Part shown: positions 50,315 through 61,420 of the stretch, in pieces
Layout: each line of letters opens with the position of its first letter
How positions within the stretch are numbered: the stretch's first letter is position 1
Source of the DNA: Romanomermis culicivorax
Taxonomy: Eukaryota; Nematoda; Enoplea; Mermithida; Mermithidae
Assembly: GCA_963922205.1 (NCBI GenBank)
Contig: CAWUHX010000251.1
Coordinates: 1-64,000, forward strand
DNA length: 64,000 nucleotides
Direction: 5' to 3'
Program-made: the position numbers and the translations under genes
Notes under the pieces: model-generated
Told to the model about the DNA's origin: nothing
Databases searched by the model: none
The model's input: only the letters and a program-made list of their open reading frames with translations

Positions 50315-51214
50315 TGTAACGTACCTGCTAACGCAGTACTGTAAATATATAGCATACTGTATGTGATAGTCATTTATTAAATATTATTTCATTTTGGTAA
50401 TTTATCGTCTCAAGGGTGTCTGGGATTCACACCCAAACATTCCTGTAAAATTATGTGAAGTACTTTATTTTGATCCATCCACACCCCGGTAGCTGCTATT
50501 GACCCAATTAAGGCGCCCCAATTAATTTTCACAAACGGCAGCTGGTCCCCTAGAACCTACACTAAACTACACATTCCATGGCTACCGAAATTCCTCACAA
50601 AAATAGTAAACAACAACTGCACACAGTAAGAAGTAGAAGCCCCGCCAGACAGTAGTCTCAAGTGCAACCCTAGCGACAGTCCCACAAAACATGCGTACAC
50701 AGAGGAAATAGATACAGAAGCATGCACTGAAGCACAGAGGTGTGGCTAAGCCCACTGTAGGAAGCAAGCACAGAGAAAACACGGAAAGCATATCGCACTA
50801 GGGAAGCATTGAAGGGCGTGGCCAAATTAGCGAGAATAGTGAAGCAGGAAGCCGGGATTGGCTTAAGAAGATGGACAGAAGCAAGACCTCCTGCGACGCC
50901 CAGGGAGTGGTCAAAAGCGTCATATTTAAAGAGAAGCAAAGCATGATTTAGGCAGTTCTCCATTTCCGTGATTTGAGTGTCCTTTGCAAGCACCCATTTT
51001 TATTTGCAAGCGAGATTTTATTTTTTTCAGAAGTAGTTAAGCCGTGTTATAAATTGCCTGTGTTGTATTTCTTAATCGTCAATGAATCAAGTGATCATTG
51101 ATCCCGCCCCGCAATCGTATTATTGAATCCTGCCCATATTCCCCCATCCCATTGTACATTGTTTCGGCCGTTCATTCAGGATAAAGTAGAGTACTCTCAA
51201 AACTGGTTGTTACA
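50315..51214 (+). repeat. Element C 5' LTR
   Basis: About 900 bp. Begins TGTAACGTACCTGCTAACGC and ends CTGGTTGTTACA, giving complementary TGTAAC/GTTACA termini. It has a 14-16-bp segment near the start that the 3' LTR lacks. Otherwise colinear with 58709-59592. Confidence 0.88.
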
Positions 51215-51219
51215 TATTT

Positions 51220-51227
51220 TGGTGACC
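51220..51227 (+). promoter_or_regulatory. Element C primer-binding site
   Basis: TGGTGACC five bases after the LTR, identical to the octamer in A. The next bases (GTACC) do not continue the tRNA-Trp match, so the primer assignment is tentative. Confidence 0.55.
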
Positions 51228-51458
51228 GTACCATACCGTTAACCACTGGAACTCCCTGCCCCAATTAGGTGTATCCTTTATCTGGGCATCCTGAACCATT
51301 AGATAATACAGTAGTAACCGTTTCCTACAGTAAGACAGATATTTGTAGAAAGCAAACTGGAAATCCTCCGCAACGAAACATCAAGCAATACATTTTTACA
51401 AATACAGTGTGAAGCAAAAATTGAAGCATTTAAGTAGAAATCCCAGTGTAAACCAAGA

Positions 51459-53021
51459 ATGACCCACCAAAGGCAAGATTATTTAGAAGAAAATGTTAGA
51501 GAACAGATAAACGACTTATTTTCTGAACATTTTCGTACTCTGCGCACACAATTGAACCAGTATACAGTAAACCCTACCCTAATTGATGATCTAAGAACAG
51601 CAAACATTCATAATAACATGGCAAATAATTTTTACGCAAAACCAACAGTATTCACAGGCAGCATGACCCAACATTTTAGTGAATGGAATAAACGTTTAGA
51701 ACAATTCATGGCACTCCAAGGCATGAAAGATACAGATGTACAGTTAAAGTTGGCATGTTTAGAGATTCATTTAGGAGGAGCCGCGTTAGCAAAATTCAAA
51801 AGCCTAGCCAATTCCCAAAACCCTCCCAACACATACAAGCAGTATAAAATTGCATTGCAGGCCTTTTTCCCAAACAATCGAGATAATGAGCTACGTCAAC
51901 AATTTTTATGCAAGAGAAAACAAAAACGATCAGAAACAGTAACTGAATTCTTGTTTGATCTAGAACACCTTGCAACCCTCGCCTACCCCAATTTCAACAC
52001 AGATGTACGAGAAATGATCATAAAACCCCTTTTTGTAGAAGGCCTGCAAAACCAAATCAGGGAAGCAATTAAGTATAGACGGTTCGCAACCCTAAAAGAA
52101 GTGTCAGACAAAGCAGCTTACATTGAACAGCAAATCCTTGGAAATGAGCTAAAACCCAACACCCTTCCATTTATACCTCCAAAACCCGAACCCATCTTTT
52201 CCCTAACCAAAAATACGGACCAACAGGACCTTTTGCATCAATTAGAACAACAAGTAAAAGATTTACAGTTGCAGATCAAACAAAAATCCCAACCCCCGCA
52301 ACAGAGTAACTACAACAGTTTTGGTAACAACAATTTCAGCAGGAATAATGCTTACAGGAACAATACTACTCCTAGGCAACCCACATGCTTTCAGTGTGGA
52401 CAACTCGGACATGCAGCTCGCAATTTTAAATCAGTAGGCACCCCAAAATCATGTGAAATTTGTTTTCGTAATAATCACAGTACACGTGATTGTAAAAGCC
52501 GATGCATCCACTGCTCCCAAACTGGACATAGATCTGATAACTGCCTTTCAAAACCCTACTCAAATTTTCAATGTTTTCTATGCAAGCAGAGATGTCATAC
52601 AAGTAGGTACTGTTCAAATCAACAAAGTCCTAATATTCAAAATTGCATTGAGTACAGGCAACCCCAACCCCTAATGGACATTGATGACCCTGCATTCTAC
52701 TCAACATTACCCGCCATAACTAACAGCCCTCAGACTACTTTAGGAACTATAATGCCAACCACCCATTGCCGCAGTCAGGAGGAATACGTCCTCGACTTGG
52801 ACATCCCCGATTGGTGTGCAATGTCACCATCCCCCACGCCCGAGGCTGACAAAGTTGTAAAATCGCCACCTACCATCCCCGCAGATTACAAAATTCTGCA
52901 AAAACAGACCGCCAATTTGCCCACTGCACCACAGACACCCTCCAAAACCGGCCATAACCTCTTGTCCCTCTTACACAGCCTCACCCCTGAACCCTACAGA
53001 TTCCGCCCCCGCCAAACATAA
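51459..53021 (+). CDS. gag: Element C gag
   Basis: 520 codons from MTHQRQDYLEENVREQINDL. Capsid region about residues 60-230 (VFTGSMTQHFSEWNKRLEQF, QLKLACLEIHLGGAALAKFK, TEFLFDLEHLATLAYPNF, MIIKPLFVEGLQNQIREAIK). A Gln-rich coiled coil follows, then four knuckles from residue 310: CFQCGQLGHAARNF (last Cys changed to Phe), CEICFRNNHSTRDC, CIHCSQTGHRSDNC and CFLCKQRCHTSRYC. The C-terminal tail contains IPADYKILQKQ as in A. The closing TAA (53019) is followed by more frame in the same phase leading into the glycoprotein, so it may be either the true gag stop or a mutated Gln codon. Confidence 0.9.
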   Translation: MTHQRQDYLEENVREQINDLFSEHFRTLRTQLNQYTVNPTLIDDLRTANIHNNMANNFYAKPTVFTGSMTQHFSEWNKRLEQFMALQGMKDTDVQLKLACLEIHLGGAALAKFKSLANSQNPPNTYKQYKIALQAFFPNNRDNELRQQFLCKRKQKRSETVTEFLFDLEHLATLAYPNFNTDVREMIIKPLFVEGLQNQIREAIKYRRFATLKEVSDKAAYIEQQILGNELKPNTLPFIPPKPEPIFSLTKNTDQQDLLHQLEQQVKDLQLQIKQKSQPPQQSNYNSFGNNNFSRNNAYRNNTTPRQPTCFQCGQLGHAARNFKSVGTPKSCEICFRNNHSTRDCKSRCIHCSQTGHRSDNCLSKPYSNFQCFLCKQRCHTSRYCSNQQSPNIQNCIEYRQPQPLMDIDDPAFYSTLPAITNSPQTTLGTIMPTTHCRSQEEYVLDLDIPDWCAMSPSPTPEADKVVKSPPTIPADYKILQKQTANLPTAPQTPSKTGHNLLSLLHSLTPEPYRFRPRQT

Positions 53022-53759
53022 TTGCCGACCCCCACGAGTAAGCAAATCGAAACCCCATCCCAGAACTCAACTTCTAAAGTTTTACAGACTGTTCAGATTA
53101 CAAATCCGCCACCCCCTCAGCTCAAAACTGCAAAACGCCAACAACGGCCACCCCAAACGGGCCAGAATGAAAAAACACAATGCCCCGTCGCCTCCAATAA
53201 AACATTGTATTGGCCGTTGTATTGTATTTTTATATGCATCATAATCCCTACATCATGTAGTGCCCAATTTCAGATCTGTGGAACTTCATTGAGCAGTCAC
53301 TCGGTCAGCGTACCAAAACTTGTATCATGTATGCCTCCTTCCACAGTAGACAAACCAGTACAGACATTCAGAAAAATCTATATTCCCTCCACTAAGCCTC
53401 ACATAACAGATGCATACAAATGCAGTGTTCGCAAATGGAAAATTTGTACTAATACTGGATTTTTTGGCTCCAAAGGTATTGTCTTCGACCAAACCAAAAT
53501 GCAAAATCTAACCCCGCATGTTTGTAAGGCAATCGTTATAGACAAAGAACACAATGGTCAAAAATTATATGAAACCCAACCAGGATTTTGGTCAACAAAC
53601 AACTCCTTAAGCGTAGAATACACGTGGTGTTGTACAGACCACTGTATGTCAGTCACTAATGTCATCATAGAAATAGGACAAATAGCATCTTGGAATGGAA
53701 AATCAATGACAGGTACATTAGGTGACCTGGGGTCATGCAAACCGACATCAGGCCATTGA
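53022..53759 (+). pseudogene. env: Element C glycoprotein, N-terminal part
   Basis: In the same frame as gag, no ATG before the signal region. Pro/Gln-rich linker, then a strongly hydrophobic signal-like segment (TLYWPLYCIFICIIIPTSCS) and a Cys-rich ectodomain: FQICGTSLSSHSVSVPKLVS, CSVRKWKICTNTGFFGSKGI, YTWCCTDHCMSVTNV, GDLGSCKPTSGH. Colinear with A. It ends at TGA (53757) where A has a Cys codon (TGT), so a single-base nonsense change explains it. Confidence 0.75.
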
Positions 53760-53762
53760 GTA

Positions 53763-54803
53763 ATGGCCGATGGGTCCATTATCTGGAATGAAACAGCATT
53801 CGAAAACCTATGCCCTTTCGAATACAAAAATACACATCCCATAAAACTGACACAAACCCACATGATAATAGAAGAGCTACAAGGTGCATTCTCCGTCAAA
53901 AATACACTCTTTTCAAACCCCAACTGCCCAGAAATCCAAGACAGTGTCCTAACCAAACAAGGCATTGTTGTGCAGTTAGACTTATGCACCCCACATCGTA
54001 ATGCTTTTTTAACCCCAAAAATCAACGAAACTCATACTACACTGTACAATTTCGATGATTTTGAACCCATCAACGCAAAACTAAACTATCTAGCAGACAA
54101 AATACAGGAATTGGAGATCCAAAATTTCAAAAGCATCTGGAGTGAATTATGCAGACAGGCACAGCGTCACCTTGATTTAGTATGGCAAATTTTATGCCTG
54201 GATGCCACCCTTGGGGCGCCTGCATTCCTACAACAGACCCACATAATAGCAGAATTCACAGGAGATGCCCTCACAGTCTGGCCCTGTAAGCAGGTAAACA
54301 CATCTAAAGTCTTTTACAACCATAAAATTAACGAAACATGCTACAAACTTTTACCTATTCTGGTGGGAACCGAACTCATGTTTTTGAACCAAGGAGGAAA
54401 CGATTTGACCCCTTTCTTACAGACCGTCGACTGCCATCACATGCATGTAGCCCTTTACAAACAGAATAATACATGGGTCAGCAAAACAGGATCCCCACAT
54501 GTCACTGATCTACCTTTAGAAATGGTCTGGAACCAAAATTTCTCCCTCTTTCATTTTAACACACCTGCAATTTTTCACGATCAACTTGCAACCATTCCAA
54601 CCAACTTACTCTTTTTGAAACAATACATTTACAAAACTCACACACTTGAAAACGTTGTTAAAAAACTCATCAATTACACCACCCAAATGTCTCTTAACTC
54701 TGATATAGTTTACAACATGACCTCAGGCAGTGGCCAAGCAATCGGAAATACCCTCTCTGGCGCCAGTCAAGGCATTGAACATGTCATAACGGGCACTACC
54801 TAA
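53763..54803 (+). pseudogene. env: Element C glycoprotein, C-terminal ectodomain
   Basis: Continues in frame: FENLCPFEYKNTHPIK, then IWSELCRQAQRHLDLVWQIL, NKINETCYKLLPILVG-like core, LTPFLQTVDCHHM, IYKTHTLENVVKKLINYTTQ and SGQAIGNTLSGASQGIEHVI. Ends at TAA (54801), where A has a Gln codon (CAA). The same frame goes on through the transmembrane segment (PLQIIINLAVITIVIACVFY, about 54837-54900) towards the protease. NX(S/T) sites: NETA, NETC, NYTT. Confidence 0.75.
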
Positions 54804-55454
54804 AGCCTCACAGATGGATTAAATAATTTCCTCAAAGGACCCCTGCAAATCATTATCAATCTAGCGGTTATTACTATAGTCATTGCATGCGTCTTTTACT
54901 CTTTTCTCATTCTTCGAAAATATTTCCCTTCCCCAAAACACTATGTTAATAATGAACATGCGTACAAAATACCATCACACAACAGACGTTTACATCAGAC
55001 CATTCCCCCATCATTTGGCCATGCTCTCTTGGAATTACCGAATTGTCATGAACCCCAAACGCAGCAGAAATATGTCCTTGTCGATATCGATACCCCCAGA
55101 ACTCCTGCAATCGAACTCATCAATCAAATCCACCAATCTGGATCAAATAAGTCACCTCAAAACATATCTGAGAAACATACTCCTCACATCCCGATCACAC
55201 TAAATGGCAAACTAATTACAAAAGGCATGATTGACACTGGTGGCGTATACTCACTCATTGATTCGCAAATCGCTCAAATCCTACGGCTGGACATGAAACC
55301 CCTGCTAGTTCAAGCCAAGGCAGCAAACAATCTTCCAATTCACTTTGAAGGAACAACTTTTGTTACAGTAACAGCCCAAACCATCCAGGAAACAATAATG
55401 GTCCATGTCCAAAAAGACTGCACAGCAGACATTCTTCTAGGCAAAAGTTTCTGA
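54804..55454 (+). pseudogene. pol: Element C transmembrane segment, linker and protease
   Basis: Frame 0 open from the TAA at 54801 to 55454. Transmembrane helix about 54837-54900 followed by LRKYFPSPK, a linker (GHALLELPNC, also in A as GQALLELASL), then retropepsin: ITKGMIDTGGVYSLIDSQIA with intact D-T-G, FVTVTAQTIQETIMVHVQKD and CTADILLGKSF. It closes because one T is missing compared with A (A has TTCTTG, C has TTCTG). Confidence 0.8.
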
Positions 55455-55462
55455 GTCCATTT

Positions 55463-55840
55463 TTGGAATACACTATCAACAGTCAGAAGTCCCGAGTCAA
55501 ATTTGGCAATGTCATACTACCTTGTGATGGCCTGGAATATAGTCCCCTTCCCACCCATGGTGGAACCTACTTAGATGAGAAACTAGAATTACCACCCCGT
55601 ACAGTCACAGAATTTACTGTCCCCATGCCCAAATCATACCTACAAGTTAAACAGCTTGAATTTACTCAGAAACCCAAACAGAATATCAAAGTTCATTTCG
55701 CAGCTTGTGTTTCTGAAAACCAAAACAATCGCATACGCATATCAGTCTTGAACACACAAGACACAGTCCAAACTCTTTACAATAGGAACATGCATCGGTA
55801 CAGTCTCATGTTAGATCCCAAAACAAGACTTTCCCGCTAA
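55463..55840 (+). pseudogene. pol: Element C protease-RT linker (frame 2)
   Basis: Continues the A-like sequence in a shifted frame: FGNVILPCDGLEYSPLPTHG, YLDEKLELPPRTVTEFTVPM, ENQNNRIRISVLN. A 2-nt loss near 55792 (NM.IG region) retur­ns to frame 0, after which a TAG is met before the RT. Confidence 0.7.
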
Positions 55841-55853
55841 ACTAACCCCCTCG

Positions 55854-56858
55854 ATGCAAAACCAGCCGAACCGTTTTGATACATTCACATGGTTAAAAGA
55901 AAACGTTAGCTTAACCTCCAGTGACCTCACAGAAGCAGAAAAAACCCAACTCCTATGCGCCCTATCAAAGTATCCTACGTTATATGCTAAATCCAAAATG
56001 GACGTAGGTAGAACCACCCTTGTTTCACATACAATTGACACCAATGGCTCCCAACCTGTACATAGGCACCTTTTTCGGACTTCCCCAAAGAAAAAGCAAA
56101 TCATACAAGCAGAAGTTGAGCAACTCGCAGCAGCAGGTGTCATAAGCCAGAGCAACTCTCCCTGGTGCACCAATACAGTTTTAGTCCCCAAAAAAGACGG
56201 TGGCCATTGTTTATGCATTGTCTTTAGAGGCCTAAATAAAGTAACCAAAAAAGACACCTATCCCTTACCCCGCATAGACGGAATTCTAGATACCCTGCGT
56301 GGAATGAAATATTTTACGTCTCTTGACCAATCAAATGCCTACTATTCCATTCCAATTGCAGAAGCAGACAGAGAAAAAACTGCCTTTAATTGCTCAGCTG
56401 GGCAATATCAGTTTAACTACCTCCCCTTTGGCCTCACCAACGCCCCAGCCACATTCCAAAGGTTAATGGATTTTATCCTCTCAGGATTGCAATGGAACAC
56501 ATGCCTTGTCTATCTTGACGATGTTTTAGTCTTTGCAGAATCTCATGCCCAAATGCTGGAATGTTTAGACACCATTCTCACCCGTTTCTCCCAAGCAGGC
56601 CTTAAACTCAACATACAAAAATGCAAATTTTGCCAGCCCCAAGTCCAATACTTAGGCCACGTCATTTCTCAGAAAGGCATTTCACCAGACCCCAATAAAG
56701 TACAGTCCATTTATGACATGCCCACGCCCAAAAGCTCCAAAGAAGTCAAGTCATTCCTCGGCCTACCCTCTTATTATCGCAGATTCATCCCGAACTGCTC
56801 CCAAATTTCTAGCCCCCTCACAACGTTACTCAAGAAGAATTCAGACTTTTGGGCCTGA
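55854..56858 (+). pseudogene. pol: Element C reverse transcriptase
   Basis: Best-preserved RT of this lineage: [100 protein letters not shown], and the catalytic loop CLVYLDDVLVFA at about residues 218-229. Then VQYLGHVISQKGISPDPNKV and SYYRRFIPNCSQ. The frame is lost at 56856 because one G seems missing in a G run before the RNase H. Confidence 0.88.
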
Positions 56859-57252
56859 ACAGCAGAACGCATTCACTAAACTCAAAGAATTGCTTATTCA
56901 TGCCCCAACACTACAACATCCAGACTTCACAAAACCATTCATTTTGCAAACTGACGCCTCAAAACTTGGCATTGTTATCATTCTGAGCTAACTCGACGGT
57001 AAAGGTCAGGATCGCCCCATCGCTTTTGGGAGCGGCACATTGAAACCCCCAGAACACAACTACCCAATAACTGAGTTGGAAACCCTTGCCGTAGTTGAGT
57101 TTATCAAGTATTTCCACCCCTATCTTTTCCAGCAGCATGTTATTGTCCACACCGACCATACTGCAGTTCAGGCAGTCCTGCAGAAAGAAAACCCCTCCCC
57201 TCGCATTGCCTGTTGGGTATTAGCCCTCTATGGTATTCAACTAGACATCTGA
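56859..57252 (+). pseudogene. pol: Element C RNase H (frame 1)
   Basis: Frame 1: GPEQQNAFTKLKELLIHAPT, FILQTDASKLGIVIILS, then TAA (56989) at a Gln position in A, then NYPITELETLAVVEFIKYFH and VIVHTDHTAVQAVLQKENPS. It ends at TGA (57250) directly after GIQLDI, where A has an Arg codon. Both stops fit C-to-T changes (CAA to TAA, CGA to TGA). Confidence 0.82.
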
Positions 57253-58116
57253 CCTAAGGAAGGCATTGCTAACCGCTATGCAGATGCCATTTCTCGTTTT
57301 CCCTCAGAGACAGCCAAGCAATCCTTTGACATTGAGCAAGTAGAAACTGGTCCTGAGATATCAGCCATTAATTCCGTTCTCAAAGCCGAAACAACTGAAC
57401 AAGAAGAGCAACAGAAAAATTTTGCTGAACTCCAACGCACTGATGCACCTGTCAAAAATATTTTAGCCAAAATCGCCAAAAAACACCCACTTACTATGAT
57501 CAAATTCGCAGTACATCAAAATATTCTCTTTCGTATAGTCAACAAACAGGCAAAACTATACATCCCCAAATCCCAAATACAGGATCTCATGGCCTCCCAT
57601 CATGACAGCAAGTTCACAGGTCATTTTGCATTCCGGAAAACCCTACACTTGCTACAGCAAAAATATTTTTGGCCCCAAATGAGCCGTGATATCAAATGTT
57701 ATTGCAAAACCTGCCATCCATGCCAGACACAGAAAGCCCTCCGGCACAAAATACATGCCAATCTTGTACCAATTCAGCTGACAGCCCAATTTGACAGAGT
57801 GGGTGTTGATTGCATGGGGCCGTTACCCCTCACTGAAGACGGCAACCGATTCATTGTCCTCTTCATCAATTATTTCACCAAGTATGTGGAGGCATTTCTG
57901 ACCCCTGATATCACTGCAGCCACTATCGCCAAATCATTCGTAACCAAAATTGTTTGCCGTCATGGTTCCCCAAAATCATCCATTGTGATCGTGGCTCCGA
58001 TTTTGTATCTGATCTCTTTTCACGGATCACTAGTTTATGCAATACTCAAAAAATTCATACCACCCCATACCTTCCCATTGCCAATGGGGAAGTTGAGCGT
58101 TGCAACCAAACCGTAG
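57253..58116 (+). pseudogene. pol: Element C RNase H tail and integrase N-terminal part
   Basis: Frame 1 open throughout: ANRYADAISRFPSETAKQSF, then a linker, then integrase zinc domain SHHDSKFTGHFAFRKT and YCKTCHPCQTQKALRHKIHA, then catalytic Asp in RVGVDCMGPLPLTEDG and NRFIVLFINYFTKYVEAFL. After SKSFVTKIVCRHG the frame changes because one base is missing in CCCC/AAAA near 57970. Confidence 0.83.
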
Positions 58117-58370
58117 CCACCCATATCCGCATGTACATCAATTCAAATCACACTGATTGGGATACTTATCTACCCTATGCTGTTTTTTTGATTAACATTC
58201 ATAAGAATGATAGCACTTCATATCCCCTGTTTGAATTGCTCCACAGTAGACAGGCTAATCTCCCATCAGACGCAGCCTTACATTTTTTCCCCATGTCCCA
58301 CATGGTTGATTCAGACGATTATGCCCTTCGTGTAAAATCTCACTATACAGAAGCACTCTCAACCATGTAG
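57954..58370 (+). pseudogene. pol: Element C integrase catalytic core, second half
   Basis: Frame 0: PKIIHCDRGSDFVSDLFSRI (second Asp) and YLPIANGEVERCNQTVATHI (Glu), both intact, then PYAVFLINIHKNDSTSYPLF. It ends at TAG (58368) and continues in frame. Confidence 0.83.
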
Positions 58371-58622
58371 AAAAATTTGCAAAAAGCCCAAGATCACTAT
58401 ACCCTTCGGGATAATAAGCATGCTCAGAACATCCATTACAAGGCGGGTGATCTCATTCTCTACAAAAATCATTCATGTAAACAAGGGCTGACTCCCAAAT
58501 TCCTCCCTCGCCAAAACGGGCCCTATACAGTTACGAATTTCATGTACCCCAATGTTACACTCAAACACCCCCACAGGAATATCACATGTACAGTACATGT
58601 AAATGAGACAACCCCTTTCTAG
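58371..58622 (+). pseudogene. pol: Element C integrase C-terminal region
   Basis: Same frame after TAG. LRDNKHAQNIHYKAGDLILY, then KFLPRQNGPYTVTNFMYPNV and ITCTVHVNETTPF, the GPY/F-type end matched in A. A further TAG (58620) precedes a short Pro-rich tail running to the polypurine tract. Confidence 0.75.
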
Positions 58623-58695
58623 CCTCGAGAAGCTGCTATCAAAACTGCCCCCACCCCTCCCCCCTCGAAACCCTTGAATGAGGACGTTCAACTCC

Positions 58696-58708
58696 AGAAG
58701 GAGGGAAA
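58696..58708 (+). promoter_or_regulatory. Element C polypurine tract
   Basis: AGAAGGAGGGAAA lies directly before the TGTAATG start of the 3' LTR. This is the expected place for plus-strand DNA priming. The corresponding site in A (GAAGGACCGGAA) is interrupted by two C. Confidence 0.8.
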
Positions 58709-59592
58709 TGTAATGTTACTGTAAATATATAGCATACTGTATGTGATAGTCATTTATTAAATATTATTTCATTTTTGTAATTTATCGTCTCAAGGGTGTC
58801 TGGGATTCACACCCAAACATTCATGTAAAATTACGTGAAGTACTTTATTTTGATCCTTCCACACCCCGGTAGCCGCTATTGACCCAATTAAGGCGCCCAA
58901 TTAATTTTCACAAACGGCAGCTGGTCCCCTAGAACCTACACTAAACTACACATTCCACGGCTACCGAAATTCCTCACAAAAATCGTAAACAACACCTGCA
59001 CATAGTGAGAAGTAGAAGCCCCGCCAGACAGTAGTCTCAAGTGCAACGATAGCGACAGTCCAACAAAACATGTGTACACAGAGGAAATAGATACAGAAGC
59101 ATGCACTGAAGCACAGAGGTGTGGCTAAGCCCACCGTAGGAAGCAAGCACAGAGAAAACACGAAAAGCATATCATACTAGGGAAGCATTGGAGGGCGTGA
59201 CCAAATTAGCGAGAATAGTGAAGCAGGAAGCGGCGATTGGGGGAAGATGATGGACAGAAGCAAGACCTCCCGCGACGCCCAGGGAGTGGCCAAAAGTGCC
59301 GTATTTAAAGAGAAGCAAAGCATGATTTAGGCAGTTTTTGATTTCCGCGATTTGAGTGTCATTTGCAAGCGCCCATTTTTATTTGCAAGCGAGATTTTAT
59401 TTTTTTCGGAAGCAGTTAAGCCGTGTTATAAATCGCCCATGTTGTATTTCTTAATCGTCGACGAATCAAGCGATTGTCGATCCCGCCCCGCAATCGTATT
59501 ATTGAATCGTGCCCGTATTCCCCCGTCCAGTTGTACGTCGTTTTGGCCGTTCGTTCAGGATAAAGTAAAGTACTCTCAAAACTGGTCGTTAA
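58709..59592 (+). repeat. Element C 3' LTR
   Basis: About 884 bp, colinear with 50315-51214. The right end is less certain: the 5' LTR ends GTTACA while this copy reads GTTAATATTTG, so the last bases have changed or the flank begins here. Confidence 0.85.
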
Positions 59593-60245
59593 TATTTGAT
59601 TTTGAAAATTCCAAATTTGATTATAAAAATCAAAATTTTGATAATAAAAGATTGTATTAAAATCAAAATTTGATTATAAACTTGATTCTGAAAATCAAAA
59701 TTTTGTCACTGAAACCACATTAAAAATCAAAATTTCACTAAAGATCACAGTTTTATTGTGAAAAAAATCAAAATTGAAAAACCCAATTCAAAATGGTACT
59801 TTAATAATGTGGATTTCTCACAGTTTTTTGCAAAAAATTCGAGAATCAGATCAAAATTTTAAATGTTAAAATCATAAATTAAAATTTAATCATAAAATTT
59901 ATTCTGAAAATCAAAATTTGATTCTGAAAATCACATCAAAATTTGAAATTTGATTTTGTAAATCAGACATCGAAATTTGATCGTAACAATCAAAAATTGA
60001 AATTTGAGTCTGAAAATTGTTTTAAACCCAGAATTTGATTCTCAAATTCAGCTTGAAGATCAAAATTTGATTCTCAGACAGAAATTAAAATTTGATCCAG
60101 GATGTCAAAAATGAATACCTGATCCTAAAAATCAATAAAAAATTAAACTTTGATCCTGAGATTCAACTTTAAGATCAGAACTTGATTTTCAGAATGCAAA
60201 ATAAAAATTCCATCAAAATTAGAAAAAAATTGAAAAACAAAAAGC
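59593..60245. repeat. AT-rich array of TTTGAT/ATCAAA words, right part
   Basis: Words such as AAAATCAAAATTTGATT, GATTCTGAAAATCA, TCAAAATTTGAT(C/T)C repeat irregularly for 650 bp, matching the array left of element C (49980-50314). No gene. Confidence 0.7.
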
Positions 60246-60880
60246 AAAAAAAAAATTTTAACACTTCGAAAAATGAAGAAAAATGAAGAAAATTAAACAA
60301 ACAAATAAATTTAAATACTTGGAAAATAATTTGATCCCCAAGTCGTCAACTTGCTTAATTTTTAGCTTTTTTGCATACATGCTTATTGCTTATGGCAATA
60401 CTTGCTGTTGAGGTCTGGCTACGCATCATGCAACGTGTTTTTCGCGTCCACTGACACAAACACAAGTCGTTAGATTTTTATTTGAATGTAGCTAAGAAAA
60501 ATAACATGTATATATACATAAAGCATATATCGAATAAGCGCCTTTTTATAACACAACTTTTGGCTACGTAGGCTTTTTAGGTTGGGCCGAAGTTCGGGTC
60601 AAAGTCAAAGCATTTTTCCACCATGGAGTAATTTTGTCAAAAGTTGTGAAAGACACAAAAAATCGCAGATATTTTACCTTTGAACCTTCAAATAAAATTG
60701 TTTCATTTTGTTATTTAATCTTGAATTTCTAATTCGCATTCAGAATCACACACGCAGTTTTTTGTCAGCTTTTGAAATAAAGCTGCTTGCTTAATTCTTT
60801 TTTCATGTTAAAAAAACAATTTGAAATTCGCGTTTATTGCAGATCACGGAAAGTAGGTTAAAATTTTTTCGAACCAATAG
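60246..60880. other. AT-rich spacer, no gene seen
   Basis: Between the TTTGAT array and the next minisatellite. Frames are short in all six phases and I recognise no feature. Confidence 0.4.
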
Positions 60881-60884
60881 GTGC

Positions 60885-61135
60885 GTCCTAATGTCCCTGT
60901 GCTCTGTTGTCCTGCGTTCTAATGTGCCTGTGCTCTAATGTCCGCGCTCTATTGTCCCTGTGCTCTATTGTCCTGTGCCCTAATGTCCGTGCTCTAATGT
61001 CCCTACGCTTTAGTGTCCCTGCGCTTTAATGTCCGCGCTCTATTGTCGTTGCGCCCTATTGTCCCTCGCTCTAATGTCCCTGTCCGCGCTCTAATGTCCG
61101 CTCTCTATTGTCACGCGCTCTAATGTCCGGTCAAG
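60885..61135. repeat. Minisatellite, GCTCTAATGTCC(CT) unit
   Basis: About 16 imperfect units of 14-17 bp: CCTAATGTCCCTGTGCTCT, GTTGTCCTGCGTTCTAATG, GCTCTATTGTCCCTGTGCTC and similar. Reverse-complement relatives lie at 25735-25825. Unit length and variation, and the lack of conserved spacers, rule out a CRISPR array. Confidence 0.85.
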
Positions 61136-61420
61136 AATAAATAGGCAATTTGCAGAATAGTTCAAAAAAAGAAAAAATCCTATGATTTTCGTCGGCGACT
61201 GCAGTCTGGGGCTGTATTCATAAAAAGGCTAAAGTCTAAAAATCGGTCGACTTTTAGATCAAAAGTTTAGCCTGCTACCATAGCGGGGTAAATGTATTTT
61301 GGACCAAAATTTTTCATATGGCTGTCTTTTCCTCTAAAATTTGAGCGTTGAATATCAAAGGGTGTTGAGGCGAGAAAGATTTCCTCGAGATATACGAGAT
61401 TCCTTGGCTTTTTTTTTTTT

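Larger units (their letters stand above)
50315..59592 (+). mobile_element. Element C: gag-env-pol LTR element, relative of A
   Basis: LTRs 50315-51214 and 58709-59592, starting TGTAA and (5' copy) ending GTTACA. Primer site TGGTGACC as in A. Internal order gag, glycoprotein, protease, RT, RNase H, integrase. From gag (51459) to the protease (55454) everything lies in one frame, interrupted by TAA 53019, TGA 53757 and TAA 54801. Then come paired small deletions and further stops. Unlike A, its protease D-T-G, RT YLDD and integrase D-D-E residues are intact, so the defects are nonsense and indel only. TSD unclear because the flanks are AT-rich repeats. Confidence 0.92.

Noticed and set aside
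60885-61135. CRISPR-like array
   Set aside because: Units of 14-17 bp vary continuously and have no separate spacers; the context is eukaryotic. It is a minisatellite.
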